Shown here: in pieces, positions 22,402 to 32,944 of the stretch
How the letters are laid out: each line of letters begins with the position of its first letter
Position numbering within the stretch: the stretch's first letter is position 1
NCBI GenBank assembly: GCA_035536915.1
Contig: DATLNE010000029.1
Span: 1 to 60,478, forward strand
Direction of reading: 5' to 3'
Length of the DNA: 60,478 bases
From: Acidimicrobiales bacterium
GTDB taxonomy: Bacteria > Actinomycetota > Acidimicrobiia > Acidimicrobiales > JAHWLA01
Translations under genes and position numbers: made by a program
The notes under the pieces: model-generated
Databases searched by the model: none
Told to the model about the DNA's origin: nothing
The model's input: the letters and a program-made list of their open reading frames with translations, nothing else

Positions 22402-23796
22402 TTGCTCGATCAGTCGGTGATCCAACGCGTGCTCGGCGAAGCCTTGCGGCGAGGCGGTGACTTCGCGGAGGTGTTCGCCGAGGACCGGCGCGCCTCGTCG
22501 GCCCGGCTCGACGACGGCCGAGTCGAGGAACTGACCTCAGGGCGCGACCGCGGCGTGGGCATCCGGGTGGTCGTGGGCGAGACCACCGGGTTCGCCCACA
22601 CCGCCGACCTGTCGGAAGCAGGCCTGCGGGCCGCCGCCGAAGCGGCGGGCGCCGCGGCCCGGGAAGGCGGCGGCGGGGTGCGCGAGATCGCCCTCACCCG
22701 GCAGTCGGCGCCTCGTCCCTACGAGCCCACCGTGCTGCCCGAGTCGGTCGACAAGGCCCGCAAAGTCGAGCTGCTGCAACGGGCCGACGCCGCGGCGCGC
22801 TCGGCAGGTGGCGCCATCACCCAGGTCAGCGCGGGCTACGGCGACATCCGCCGCCGCATCCTCGTCGCCAACTCCGACGGGTTGCTGGCCGAGGACGACG
22901 TCGTGCGGGTGAAGTTCGTCGTCACCGCCGTGGCCAACGGCGACACCGGCCGTCAGACCGGCTACGAGAGCGTCGGGCGCACCATGGGCTTCGAGGTGTT
23001 CGACGAGGTCGACGTCGAGACGGTCGCCCTTGCCGCAGCCAACCGTGCCCTGACCAAGCTGCGCTCCCGGCCCGCGCCCAGCGGGCTCGTCCCCGTCGTC
23101 ATCGGCGCGGGGCGCGGCGCCGTGCTGTTCCACGAGGCGTGCGGCCACGGGTTCGAGGCCGACGCCATCGAGAAGAAGGCGTCCGTCTACCACGGCAAGG
23201 TCGGCGAGCAGGTGGCGGCGCCCAACGTCACGCTGGTCGACGACGGCACGCTGGGCCGCCAGTGGGGCACCTTCGCCATCGACGACGAGGGCCGACCCGC
23301 CCAGCGCAACGTGCTCATCGAGAACGGCGTGCTCACCGACTACATGTGGGACTTCCTGCGGGCTCGCAAAGCCGGCCGCCCGTCGTCGGGGAACGGACGC
23401 CGAGAGACCTACCAGTCGCTGCCCATGGTGCGAATGACGAACACCTACCTGTTGGCGGGCGAGGAGGACCCCGCCGAACTCGTGCGCCAGACGCCGCACG
23501 GCGTCTTCGTGGCCCAGATGGGCGGCGGCCAGGTGAACACCGCCACCGGCGACTTCGTGTTCGGCATGACCGAGGCGTACCTCATCGAGAACGGCGAGAT
23601 CACCGATCCCCTGCGCGACGCCAACCTCATCGGCAACGGCCCGGAGGTGCTGCGCAACATCGACGCGGTGGCGTCCGACTTCGAGATGGCTGAAGGCGGC
23701 GGCATGTGCGGCAAGAACGGCCAGCAGGTGCCGGTCGGCATGGGCCAGCCGACCTTGCGCATCTCCGGCGTGACCGTCGGGGGGACCGCGGCATGA
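22402..23796 (+). CDS. tldD: Metalloprotease TldD
   Basis: The 464-residue product has the TldD zinc motif HEACGHGFEAD (HExxxH with downstream Glu) and the family C-terminal RISGVTVGGT. TldD forms a heterodimer with TldE/PmbA and degrades unfolded or tagged peptides, including maturation of microcin B17 and control of CcdA in E. coli (established). The TTG start at 22402 has CGGAGGA six bases upstream. The next gene, tldE, starts inside its stop codon, so both subunits are coupled. Confidence 0.93.
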   Translation: MLDQSVIQRVLGEALRRGGDFAEVFAEDRRASSARLDDGRVEELTSGRDRGVGIRVVVGETTGFAHTADLSEAGLRAAAEAAGAAAREGGGGVREIALTRQSAPRPYEPTVLPESVDKARKVELLQRADAAARSAGGAITQVSAGYGDIRRRILVANSDGLLAEDDVVRVKFVVTAVANGDTGRQTGYESVGRTMGFEVFDEVDVETVALAAANRALTKLRSRPAPSGLVPVVIGAGRGAVLFHEACGHGFEADAIEKKASVYHGKVGEQVAAPNVTLVDDGTLGRQWGTFAIDDEGRPAQRNVLIENGVLTDYMWDFLRARKAGRPSSGNGRRETYQSLPMVRMTNTYLLAGEEDPAELVRQTPHGVFVAQMGGGQVNTATGDFVFGMTEAYLIENGEITDPLRDANLIGNGPEVLRNIDAVASDFEMAEGGGMCGKNGQQVPVGMGQPTLRISGVTVGGTAA

Positions 23797-25136
23797 GCGA
23801 GTTGCTGGAACTGGCGACCCGCATTGCGGGCTGGGCGCGCGACGGTGAACAGGTCGAGGTGTACGCGGCCTCTGGCCGCGAGACCGAGGTCGTCGTCTAC
23901 GACGGCGATGTCGAGTCCCTGTCGTCGGCCGCATCGGCGGGCGTGGGCATCAGGGTGATCCGTGACCAGCGACAGGGCTTCGCCTACGCCGGGTCGCTCG
24001 ACGAGGACGTGGTGGGCGAGACGCTGGCCGAGGCCCGCGACAACGCTGCCTTCGGCACGCCCGACGAGCACCTCGCACTGGCTACCCCTGACGGCGTGAG
24101 TGCTGCCGAGCTCGACCTGTGGCGCGACGACCTGGCCGCCTTCCCCACCGACCGCAAGGTCGAACTGGCCATGGAGTTGGAGCGGCGGGTCAAGGCGGGC
24201 GACGGCCGCATCAAGTCGATCCACTCGTCGGAGTACGGCGACGGCATGGTCGACGTCGCCATCGCCAGCAGCGGCGGCATCAGCGCCGCCTACCGGCGGT
24301 CGTCCTGCTACCTGTCGGTGTACGCGCTGGCGGGCGACGACACCGAGACCCAGACGGGCGGCGGCTACTCGGTCGGCCGTGGTCCCACCGACCTCGTTGT
24401 CGACGAGGCGGCCGTCGACGCCATCGAGCGGGCCACACGAATGCTCGGGGCGCGCAAGCCCGCCTCGGCCCGCGTGCCCGTGGTGTTCGACACCCGGGTC
24501 ACGGCCTCGTTGCTGTCGATCCTGGCGGGCACCTTGAGCGGCGAGGCCGTGCTCAAGGGGCGTTCGCTGTTTGCCAACCGCATGGGCGAATCAGTGGCCG
24601 CGCCGATGCTGGTGCTCACCGACGACCCCACCGACCCTCGGGCCTACGGCGCCGCCATGTACGACGCCGAGGGCTTGGCATGCCGCCGCAACCGCCTCAT
24701 CAGCGGCGGCGTGCTGGAGCGCTTCCTCTACGACACCTACTCGGGGCGTCGGGCGGGGGTGTCGTCCACGGCGTCGGCGGTGCGAGCCGGGTTCAAGAGT
24801 GGCCCCATGGTGGGGGCGCGGGCGCTGGCCCTGGAGCCGGGCGAGCGTTCGCAGGACGAGATCGTGGCGTCCATCGACGACGGCCTGTTGGTCCAGTCGA
24901 TCAGCGGCGTGCACTCGGGGGTGAACCCGGTGAGCGGCGACTTCTCGGTGGGCGCCGAGGGGCTGCTGATCCGTGGCGGTGCGCTGGGCGAGCCGGTCCG
25001 GGAGATCACCATCGCCTCCACCCTCCAGCGCATGCTGCTCGACGTGTTCGCCGTGGGGAACGACATCGACTGGCTGCCGGGGTCGGCGGCCGGCGTGACG
25101 CTGGCGGTGGGCGACATGAGCATGAGCGGCGCCTGA
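23793..25136 (+). CDS. pmbA: TldE/PmbA family protein
   Basis: The 447-residue partner subunit lacks the HExxxH motif of TldD but has the same fold marks: YDGDVESLSSAASAGVGIRV, GAMYDAEGLACRRNRLISGG, SGVHSGVNPVSGDFSVGAEG and MLLDVFAVGNDIDWLPG. As in other bacteria it should form the non-catalytic side of the TldD/E protease. ATG 23793 overlaps the tldD stop as ATGA. No peptide precursor gene of the RiPP type was seen next to the pair. Confidence 0.92.
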   Translation: MSELLELATRIAGWARDGEQVEVYAASGRETEVVVYDGDVESLSSAASAGVGIRVIRDQRQGFAYAGSLDEDVVGETLAEARDNAAFGTPDEHLALATPDGVSAAELDLWRDDLAAFPTDRKVELAMELERRVKAGDGRIKSIHSSEYGDGMVDVAIASSGGISAAYRRSSCYLSVYALAGDDTETQTGGGYSVGRGPTDLVVDEAAVDAIERATRMLGARKPASARVPVVFDTRVTASLLSILAGTLSGEAVLKGRSLFANRMGESVAAPMLVLTDDPTDPRAYGAAMYDAEGLACRRNRLISGGVLERFLYDTYSGRRAGVSSTASAVRAGFKSGPMVGARALALEPGERSQDEIVASIDDGLLVQSISGVHSGVNPVSGDFSVGAEGLLIRGGALGEPVREITIASTLQRMLLDVFAVGNDIDWLPGSAAGVTLAVGDMSMSGA

Positions 25137-25143
25137 ACCGTCG

Positions 25144-25932
25144 GTGCCGATCCTCCATGCCATCGTCCTGGGGATCACCCAGGGCCTGTCGGAATTCCTG
25201 CCCATCTCGTCGAGCGGCCACCTGGTGCTGGTGCCGTGGCTGTTCGAGTGGGAGGAGCTGACCCGCAACCCCGAGCTCAACCGCACCTTCGACGTGGCGC
25301 TGCACATCGGGACGTTCGTGGGAGCGTTCGCCTACTTCTGGGGCGACGTGTGGCGGCTGGCGACGGGCAACCGTCGGATGGCCGCGCTGCTGGTGCTGTC
25401 GTCGGTGCCCGCTGCGTGCGTAGGCGTGCTGCTCGACTCGTTCCACTACGACGCCATCTGGTTGATCGGCGTCATGTTGATCGTGTTCGGCCTGGTGCTG
25501 CGGTGGGCCGACTCGCTGCCCGGCACCCGGTTCGAGGGGGAGTTCGGGGCGCGGGAGGCGTTGCTCATGGGCGCCGCCCAGGCGGCAGCCCTGCAGCCCG
25601 GTGTGTCGCGATCGGGGGCGACCATCTCGATGGGGCGCTACCTGGGCTTCGGCCGTGACGCCGCCGCTCGGCTGTCGTTCCTCATGAGCCTGCCGATCAT
25701 CGGCGGGGCGGGGTTGTACGAGGGCGTGAAGGTGTTCGCGGCGGGCGAGGGCATCCCGCCCGGGTTCGGCCCGGCCTTCGTCTGGGGCATGCTCGCCGCC
25801 GGGTTGACCGGCTTCGTGGCCGTGTGGGGCCTGCTGAAGCTGATCCGCACCCGCTCCTTCACCCCGTTCGTGAACTACCGCATCGCCCTCGGCATCGCCG
25901 TCCTCGCCATCGCCGCCTCCCCCCTTCGCTGA
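25144..25932 (+). CDS. uppP: Undecaprenyl-diphosphatase UppP (BacA type)
   Basis: The 262-residue membrane protein has the BacA motifs GLSEFLPISSSGHLVLVPW near the N-terminus (Glu and Ser of the active site) and AALQPGVSRSGATISMGRYL in the middle. It removes one phosphate from undecaprenyl diphosphate at the membrane so the carrier can be used again in cell-wall synthesis; it also gives bacitracin resistance when overproduced (established). GTG 25144 follows pmbA by seven bases. Length is normal. Confidence 0.95.
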   Translation: MPILHAIVLGITQGLSEFLPISSSGHLVLVPWLFEWEELTRNPELNRTFDVALHIGTFVGAFAYFWGDVWRLATGNRRMAALLVLSSVPAACVGVLLDSFHYDAIWLIGVMLIVFGLVLRWADSLPGTRFEGEFGAREALLMGAAQAAALQPGVSRSGATISMGRYLGFGRDAAARLSFLMSLPIIGGAGLYEGVKVFAAGEGIPPGFGPAFVWGMLAAGLTGFVAVWGLLKLIRTRSFTPFVNYRIALGIAVLAIAASPLR

Positions 25933-25961
25933 GTTGCCACTTGTGCGCGTTCCCACGCGCA

Positions 25962-26822
25962 CTAATGGCAAACGAGCGGGCGGAGCGTGGCGAACAGTTG
26001 CGACGGCGGCGTGCGCGACGTCACGCGCAGGATCGTCCACCCGGCCCGCACCGCGGCCAAGTCGCGGAGGCGGTCGTTGTCGAAGGCATGTCGAGTGGCG
26101 TGGGGCCGCCACCCGTCGACCTCGATCCCGACCTTCTCTGCGGGCCATGCGAAATCGAGGAGGAGCACCCGACCCTCGATCACAAGTTGGAAGCCGGTTT
26201 TGGCCGGCGCCAGCCCGGCTCGCTGGAGTCGCCGCAGCCACACTTGCTCCAAGTGGGAGTCCGATCGCAGTCGCGCGTCGAGCAACGGGACGAGACGCCG
26301 ACGCCCTCGACGTGCTTCCGAGCGATCGAGGCACCGGGCGACGTCGTCAGCCGTGCACAGCCGCCTCACGATGCCATCGTCGAGCATCCGCTGCAGCGCG
26401 ACGGGTTCGACGCTCGCCGCCAAGTCGACAACGGTGCGGGCCACGGACGTGGAAGCAAGGTCGTGCACCGTCGTGACGTCATCGGCGTAGAGGACCGAAG
26501 CGCGGTGCGCCGTTACGCCCAGAAGGCGCGGCGTCCGCATGTTGAACACCGTGACCTCCACCGCACCAGGAGCAATCCCCGCCAGCCGATGGAGCGCCGC
26601 GGCCGATCGGTGGGAGGCGACACCGTCGACGCTGAGCAGTGCTGCCGCGAGGTCGCGCCATGGCGAAGGAGGCGCGCCGGCAACGGCGTAGATGCCTCTC
26701 CGAACGACAACGAGGCGCCCGGAGGAGATTGCCCACTGGACGGCATTGCGGGAACCGACTTGCGCCGTCGTCACGAGACCGTGCTGGCGTTCGGCCAGGG
26801 CGGTGACCTCGGGCCAGTTCAT
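25962..26822 (-). CDS. AbiEi-antitoxin-like/DUF559 domain protein
   Basis: The 286-residue product begins MNWPEVTALAERQHGLVTTA then SSGRLVVVRRGIYAVAG, the winged-helix N-terminus seen in AbiEi-type antitoxins and related actinobacterial proteins. The C-terminal ~90 residues (VLLLDFAWPAEKVGIEVDGW, NDRLRDLAAVRAGWTILRVT) form a Vsr/DUF559-like nuclease fold with an Asp and Glu at expected sites. This combination is common and usually solitary in actinobacteria; no AbiEii-type nucleotidyltransferase toxin lies next to it, so an antitoxin role is not supported here. The ATG overlaps the upstream SAF gene stop. Confidence 0.8.
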   Translation of the reverse strand: MNWPEVTALAERQHGLVTTAQVGSRNAVQWAISSGRLVVVRRGIYAVAGAPPSPWRDLAAALLSVDGVASHRSAAALHRLAGIAPGAVEVTVFNMRTPRLLGVTAHRASVLYADDVTTVHDLASTSVARTVVDLAASVEPVALQRMLDDGIVRRLCTADDVARCLDRSEARRGRRRLVPLLDARLRSDSHLEQVWLRRLQRAGLAPAKTGFQLVIEGRVLLLDFAWPAEKVGIEVDGWRPHATRHAFDNDRLRDLAAVRAGWTILRVTSRTPPSQLFATLRPLVCH

Positions 26823-27409
26823 TCGTAGGGGGAGGCGAGCGACAGCGTGACGACGCCGGTCGACAGGGCGTGCGCCACACGGGGCGCTTCGTCGGCCACC
26901 ACGGCGATCGTCACCACCTCGTCGTTCACGTCGAGCACGACGGCGTCGGCGGCGATGACCTCCGAGTCGGCCAGCAGGTCGACCCGGTCGCCTCGCTGCA
27001 CCGAAGGGTTGGCCGCAACCACCGGCACCGCCAACGCCCGCGCCCCTGCGGGCAAGAGCGCCGCGACCCCCGACAGCCCGGCGGGAGCAAACTTGGCCGC
27101 CAGCAGCACCTCGCCGTCGAGCACCGGCACGACCACGGTGCGCCCGACCGGCGACGGCTCCACCGGCGCACCGGGCAGCACGCCTGCGGGCACCTCCCGC
27201 CACGAGACGTCCTCCTCGCCCACCACGGCCCCCAACGCCAACGGTCGAGCCGCCACCGGCACCGCCACCAACCGCCCCAGCGAACGAGCCGACGCCGTGG
27301 CATGGCGCACCATGGCGGTCACCGCCATCGTCACCAGCAGGCACACCACGGCGACGACCGCCCAGTACAGCCACGGCCGACGGGCGAACAACAGACGAAT
27401 CCGGTACAC
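26819..27409 (-). CDS. SAF-domain membrane protein (CpaB-like)
   Basis: The 196-residue product has an N-terminal membrane span (LYWAVVAVVCLLVTMAVTAMV) and a SAF domain (AARPLALGAVVGEEDVSWRE, GRTVVVPVLDGEVLLAAKFA, VVAANPSVQRGDRVDLLAD). SAF domains occur in the Flp pilus protein CpaB and in flagellar FlgA. It is far from the Tad operon, which has its own SAF protein at 39179, so a pilus role is not certain. It is coupled to the AbiEi-like gene downstream. Confidence 0.82.
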   Translation of the reverse strand: MYRIRLLFARRPWLYWAVVAVVCLLVTMAVTAMVRHATASARSLGRLVAVPVAARPLALGAVVGEEDVSWREVPAGVLPGAPVEPSPVGRTVVVPVLDGEVLLAAKFAPAGLSGVAALLPAGARALAVPVVAANPSVQRGDRVDLLADSEVIAADAVVLDVNDEVVTIAVVADEAPRVAHALSTGVVTLSLASPYE

Positions 27410-27466
27410 GGGCGCGCGCCCTCCTCCGAGAAGAACCGACGGGAGGGGGAAGCGCCGAGGGAGAAG

Positions 27467-28264
27467 TTACGTCGCCAGCGGACCGCTGGAAAGGGCCGAC
27501 TCGCACCGGCACGACCGCCCCCGTTCAGCGGGGATCGCCGGGATGGCTGCGGCCAGCAGCGCCCGGGTGCGGTCGACGTTGCGCCGCAGCACCTCGAACA
27601 CCACCTCGATGGTCACCGGTTCGATTCCGTCGACCCCTTCGAGGCCGGTGTCGTAGTCGGTGACGAGCGCCAGCCCGCCGTAACAAATGCCGAGCTCCCG
27701 GGCGAGGTACGCCTCCGGGTACTGCGTCATGTTCACCACGTCCCACCCCGCAGACCGGAACCACTGCGACTCGGCCCGGGTCGAGAACCGCGGCCCCTGG
27801 ACGACCACGACCGTCCCCCGCGGGTGCATCGTCACGCCCACCGACGACCCCGCCGACAGCAGCACCGACCGCAGCTCGTCGCAGTACGGGTCGGCGAACG
27901 ACACGTGCCCCACGACGCCGCCGTCGAAGTAGGTGTCGGCCCGCCCGTTGGTGCGGTCGACCAACTGGTCGAGGACGACGAAGTCCTCGGGCTTCACCGA
28001 CGGCTGCAACGACCCCGCTGCGCACGGGCCGATGATGCGCTGGACGCCCAGCTCGCGCATGGCCCACAGGTTGGCCCGGTAGTTCACCCGGTGGGGCGGG
28101 ATCTCGTGGTGCACGCCGTGGCGAGGCAGGAACGCCACCGACCGGTCGCCCACTGTGCCCACCGCCAACGGCGCCGAGGGTGGCCCGTACGGCGTGTGCA
28201 CCGGTACATGGCTGACATCGTCGAGGAACGAGTAGAACCCCGAACCCCCGAAGACGCCGATCAC
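27467..28264 (-). CDS. mtnP: S-methyl-5'-thioadenosine phosphorylase family protein
   Basis: The 265-residue product is a PNP-fold phosphorylase: IGVFGGSGFYSFLDDV at the N-terminus, FLPRHGVHHEIPPHRVNYRA (phosphate and base sites), VVVQGPRFSTRAESQWF and VNMTQYPEAYLARELGICYG, the MTAP-type active-site region, with VTDYD, the Asp that selects 6-amino purines. It should split methylthioadenosine to adenine and methylthioribose 1-phosphate in methionine salvage. GTG 28264 overlaps the FmdB-type gene. The sequence after LLAAAIPAIPAERG is low complexity. Confidence 0.88.
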   Translation of the reverse strand: MIGVFGGSGFYSFLDDVSHVPVHTPYGPPSAPLAVGTVGDRSVAFLPRHGVHHEIPPHRVNYRANLWAMRELGVQRIIGPCAAGSLQPSVKPEDFVVLDQLVDRTNGRADTYFDGGVVGHVSFADPYCDELRSVLLSAGSSVGVTMHPRGTVVVVQGPRFSTRAESQWFRSAGWDVVNMTQYPEAYLARELGICYGGLALVTDYDTGLEGVDGIEPVTIEVVFEVLRRNVDRTRALLAAAIPAIPAERGRSCRCESALSSGPLAT

Positions 28265-28563
28265 GCGGTAGCGGCGCTGCTCTTCGGCTCGGAGGGAGTG
28301 CTCTTCGTCTCGGACTTCGACTCGGTCTTCGTCTCGGACTTCGACGTCGAGCTCGACGACGACTCGCTCTTCTCGCTCTTGGCAGGCCTGCGGCTGTCGG
28401 TCTTGTAGAAGCCGCTGCCCTTGAAGGCGATGCCGATCGACCCGAACACCTTGCGCAGCTCGCCGCTGCAGGTCGGGCATGTCGTCAGCGGGTCGTCCTT
28501 GAACGACTGGACGATCTCCAGGTGCTCACCGCAGCTCTTGCATGCGTATTCGTAGGTGGGCAT
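28261..28563 (-). CDS. FmdB-family zinc-ribbon protein
   Basis: The 100-residue product starts MPTYEYACKSCGEHLEIVQS and has a second CPTC knuckle, the four-Cys zinc ribbon of the FmdB/CxxC_CxxC_SSSS family. VFGSIGIAFKGSGFYKTDSR follows, as in other members. The C-terminal third is low-complexity Ser/Lys/Glu/Thr. The ribbon is linked historically to formamidase regulation but a general role is unknown. It overlaps the MTAP gene and is divergent from plsY with about 80 bases between starts. Confidence 0.88.
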   Translation of the reverse strand: MPTYEYACKSCGEHLEIVQSFKDDPLTTCPTCSGELRKVFGSIGIAFKGSGFYKTDSRRPAKSEKSESSSSSTSKSETKTESKSETKSTPSEPKSSAATA

Positions 28564-28645
28564 CGGTTGTCGCGTCCTCCGGCTGGCACTCGTGCCTATC
28601 GACTGCCAAGTGTACCGCCGCGTCACCCGTCCCTACCATGGCGAC

Positions 28646-29218
28646 ATGGCGTTGGCGGCAGTGGCAGCAGTGGTCGCCGCCTATGCGCTGGGCACGTTCC
28701 CCACCGCCACCGTCGTCGCTGGCAAGCAGGTGACGCAAGAGGGTTCGGGCAACCCGGGCGCCTCCAACGTCTACCGCCTGGCGGGCCGCCGAGCCGGTTT
28801 GCTCGTGTTCGGAGGCGACTTCTTCAAGGGCGCCGTCGCCACCGGCGCAGGCCTCGCCCTCGGCGGCCGCGCCCTTGCCCTCGCCTGTGGTGCCGCCGCC
28901 GTCGTCGGCCACTGCTTCCCCGTCACCCGCCGCTTCAAAGGCGGCAAGGGCGTGGCAACCGCGGGCGGCTTCGTCCTCGTCATCGAGCCCGTCGTCGCGC
29001 TCGTGGCCGCGGTCGTCTGGCTGGCCGTCGTCAAGCTCACCAAACGGGCCTCGGTTGCGTCGCTCGTCATCGCACTGGGTATCCCGACCGCCGTGCTCGT
29101 ACTCCGAGGCCCAGGGACAGAGTCCGCCGTCGTCGTGGCGGTGGCGGCGCTCATCGTCGCCCGCCACGCCGATAACGTCGCCCGTTTGATGAGACGCGAG
29201 GAACGGACCGTGCGATGA
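28646..29218 (+). CDS. plsY: Acyl-phosphate glycerol-3-phosphate acyltransferase PlsY
   Basis: The 190-residue membrane protein has the PlsY motifs SGNPGASNVYRLAG and HCFPVTRRFKGGKGVAT (both at the active site) and about five membrane spans. It moves an acyl group from acyl phosphate to glycerol 3-phosphate, the first step of phospholipid synthesis (established). ATG 28646 is chosen because the frame upstream is a run-through from the divergent promoter. It overlaps galU by four bases. Confidence 0.92.
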   Translation: MALAAVAAVVAAYALGTFPTATVVAGKQVTQEGSGNPGASNVYRLAGRRAGLLVFGGDFFKGAVATGAGLALGGRALALACGAAAVVGHCFPVTRRFKGGKGVATAGGFVLVIEPVVALVAAVVWLAVVKLTKRASVASLVIALGIPTAVLVLRGPGTESAVVVAVAALIVARHADNVARLMRREERTVR

Positions 29219-30074
29219 CGGTGAACAAAGCGGTCATCCCCGCCGCAGGCCTGGGCACCCGCTTCCTGCCGGCCACCAAGGCGCAGCCCAAGGAGATGCT
29301 GCCGGTGGTCGACAAGCCGGCCATCCAGTACGTCGTGGAAGAAGCCGCCCGCTGCGGCATCCGCGACATCCTCGTCGTCACCGGCCGCAACAAGAAGAGC
29401 CTCGAGGACCACTTCGACCACGTCCCCGAACTGGAATCGCAGTTGGAAGCCAGCGGCAAGCACGACCTGCTGGCGCTGGTGCACGCCGCCACGGAACTGG
29501 CCGACCTCCACTACGTGCGCCAAGGCAAGCCCAAGGGACTGGGGCACGCCGTCGCCGTCGCCCGCCAGCACGTGGGCAACGAGCCCTTCGTCGTGCTGCT
29601 GCCCGACGACATCATGGAGACGTCCGACGTCCTCAGCCGCATGCTCGACGCCCATGCCACCTACGGCGCGTCGGTCGTGGCCCTCAAGGAAGTGGCCGAG
29701 CACGAGATCTCGTCGTACGGCTGTGCCGAGGTCGAGCCCGTCGGCGACGGGCTCGTGCGCATCACCGGCGTGGTCGAAAAGCCCTCGCCCGAAGAAGCCC
29801 CGTCGAACCTCGCGGTGATGGGCCGTTACGTCTTCACCCCCGACATCTTCGACCTCATCGACAAGGTGGAGCCGGGCAAGGGCGGCGAGATCCAACTCAC
29901 CGACGCCATGGCCATGCTGCCCGAGCTGTACGGCGTCGTCTTCCAGCACGGCCGCTACGACACCGGCAACAAGCTCGACTACCTGCGGGCCACCGTCGAG
30001 CTCGCCCTCAAGCGCGACGACCTCGGGCCCGACTTCCGCGCCTACCTCTCGGACCTGGCCCGCCGCGAGAACCT

Positions 30075-30078
<4 letters not shown>
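29215..30078 (+). CDS. galU: UTP--glucose-1-phosphate uridylyltransferase
   Basis: The 287-residue product is a standard GalU: AGLGTRFLPATKAQPKEMLP (nucleotide-binding with the signature Lys), VDKPAIQYVVEEA, LPDDIMET and GEIQLTDAMA near the C-terminus. It makes UDP-glucose for wall and capsule sugars. Starting inside the plsY stop and ending inside the moeA start, it is part of the plsY-galU-moeA-moaA-moaC run. GalU next to moeA and a SepX-like gene is a known actinobacterial order. Confidence 0.95.
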
Positions 30079-31286
<1,208 letters not shown>

Positions 31287-31295
31287 CCTGAGGCC

Positions 31296-32270
31296 ATGCT
31301 CGTCGACCCGCACGGTCGGGTCGTCCGCGACCTCAGGGTCTCTGTCACCGACCGCTGCAACTTCCGTTGCGCCTATTGCATGCCCGCCGAAGGGATGAGC
31401 TGGCTGCCGCGGGAGCAGGTCCTCACCTTCGAGGAGATCGAGCGGGTGGCGCGGGTGTGCGTCGAGCGCTTCGGCTTCGACGGCATCCGCATCACCGGCG
31501 GCGAGCCGACGGTGCGGGCGCACCTGCCGGTGCTGGTGGAGAAGCTGGCCCGGCTGGGCATCGACGTGGCCATGACCACCAACGGGATCAAGCTGCGTGA
31601 GCTGGCCCACGACCTGCGCGCCGCAGGGCTCAACCGGCTGAACATCTCGCTCGACTCGTTGCGGGCCGACCGCTTCCTCAAGCTGACCCGCCGGGACGCC
31701 CTCGACACCGTGGTCGACGGCATCGACGCGGCGATCGACGCCGGTTTCGATCCCGTGAAGCTGAACGTCGTCCTCATGCGCGGCATCAACGACGACGAGG
31801 TCGTCGACCTGGCGACGTTCGCACGGGAGCGGGGCGTCGAGGCGCGCTTCATCGAGTTCATGCCGCTCGACGCCGACGACGACTGGAGCGCCGACAAGGT
31901 CGTGCCGTCCACCGAGGTCGTGGCTGCCATCTCGGCCGTGTACCCGGTGGAGGCCGTGGTGCAGGGGAGCGAGCCCGCGGCGCGCTATCGGTACCTCGAC
32001 GGCAAGGGCGCCTTCGGCGTCATCGCCACGGTGACCAAGCCGTTCTGCGACTCGTGCGACCGGGTGCGGATCACCGCCGAGGGCAAGTTCCGCAACTGCC
32101 TGTTCGCCGTGGAAGAGACCGACCTGCGGTCGCTGTTGCGGGGCGGCGCCGGCGACGACGACCTGGCGGCGGCCATGCGGGCCGACGTGGGGCGCAAGTG
32201 GGCGGGGCACGCCATCGGGCAGGTGCAGTTCGTACGGCCGCCTCGCACCATGAGTCAGATCGGCGGGTAG
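31296..32270 (+). CDS. moaA: GTP 3',8-cyclase MoaA
   Basis: The 324-residue radical-SAM enzyme has the CNFRCAYC cluster motif (Cys-x3-Cys-x2-Cys), ITGGEPTVR for SAM binding, and the C-terminal second cluster FCDSCDRVRITAEGKFRNCL. The protein ends SQIGG, the double-Gly tail needed for activity in MoaA. It turns GTP to 3',8-cyclo-GTP, the first molybdopterin step. The ATG is placed nine bases after moeA; no Moco riboswitch is possible in that gap. Confidence 0.96.
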   Translation: MLVDPHGRVVRDLRVSVTDRCNFRCAYCMPAEGMSWLPREQVLTFEEIERVARVCVERFGFDGIRITGGEPTVRAHLPVLVEKLARLGIDVAMTTNGIKLRELAHDLRAAGLNRLNISLDSLRADRFLKLTRRDALDTVVDGIDAAIDAGFDPVKLNVVLMRGINDDEVVDLATFARERGVEARFIEFMPLDADDDWSADKVVPSTEVVAAISAVYPVEAVVQGSEPAARYRYLDGKGAFGVIATVTKPFCDSCDRVRITAEGKFRNCLFAVEETDLRSLLRGGAGDDDLAAAMRADVGRKWAGHAIGQVQFVRPPRTMSQIGG

Positions 32271-32289
32271 GGCCGTAGACTCTCTCGGC

Positions 32290-32787
<498 letters not shown>

Positions 32788-32944
32788 CTGGAAGTTCCTG
32801 GAGCAGGGGTGGAAACGCGCGGCCTGTTCGTAGTAAAGAACTAGTTACCGATCTTCAATTCCGGCCTGGCTTGCACCCCCCATCCACCGCAGCCACAGAG
32901 GGCCGAGGTACCGTCGCCGAGTCGCAAAGGTAGGTCGAGGAGCT

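Noticed and set aside
31287-31295. Molybdenum cofactor riboswitch before moaA
   Set aside because: Only nine bases separate moeA and moaA, leaving no room for one.
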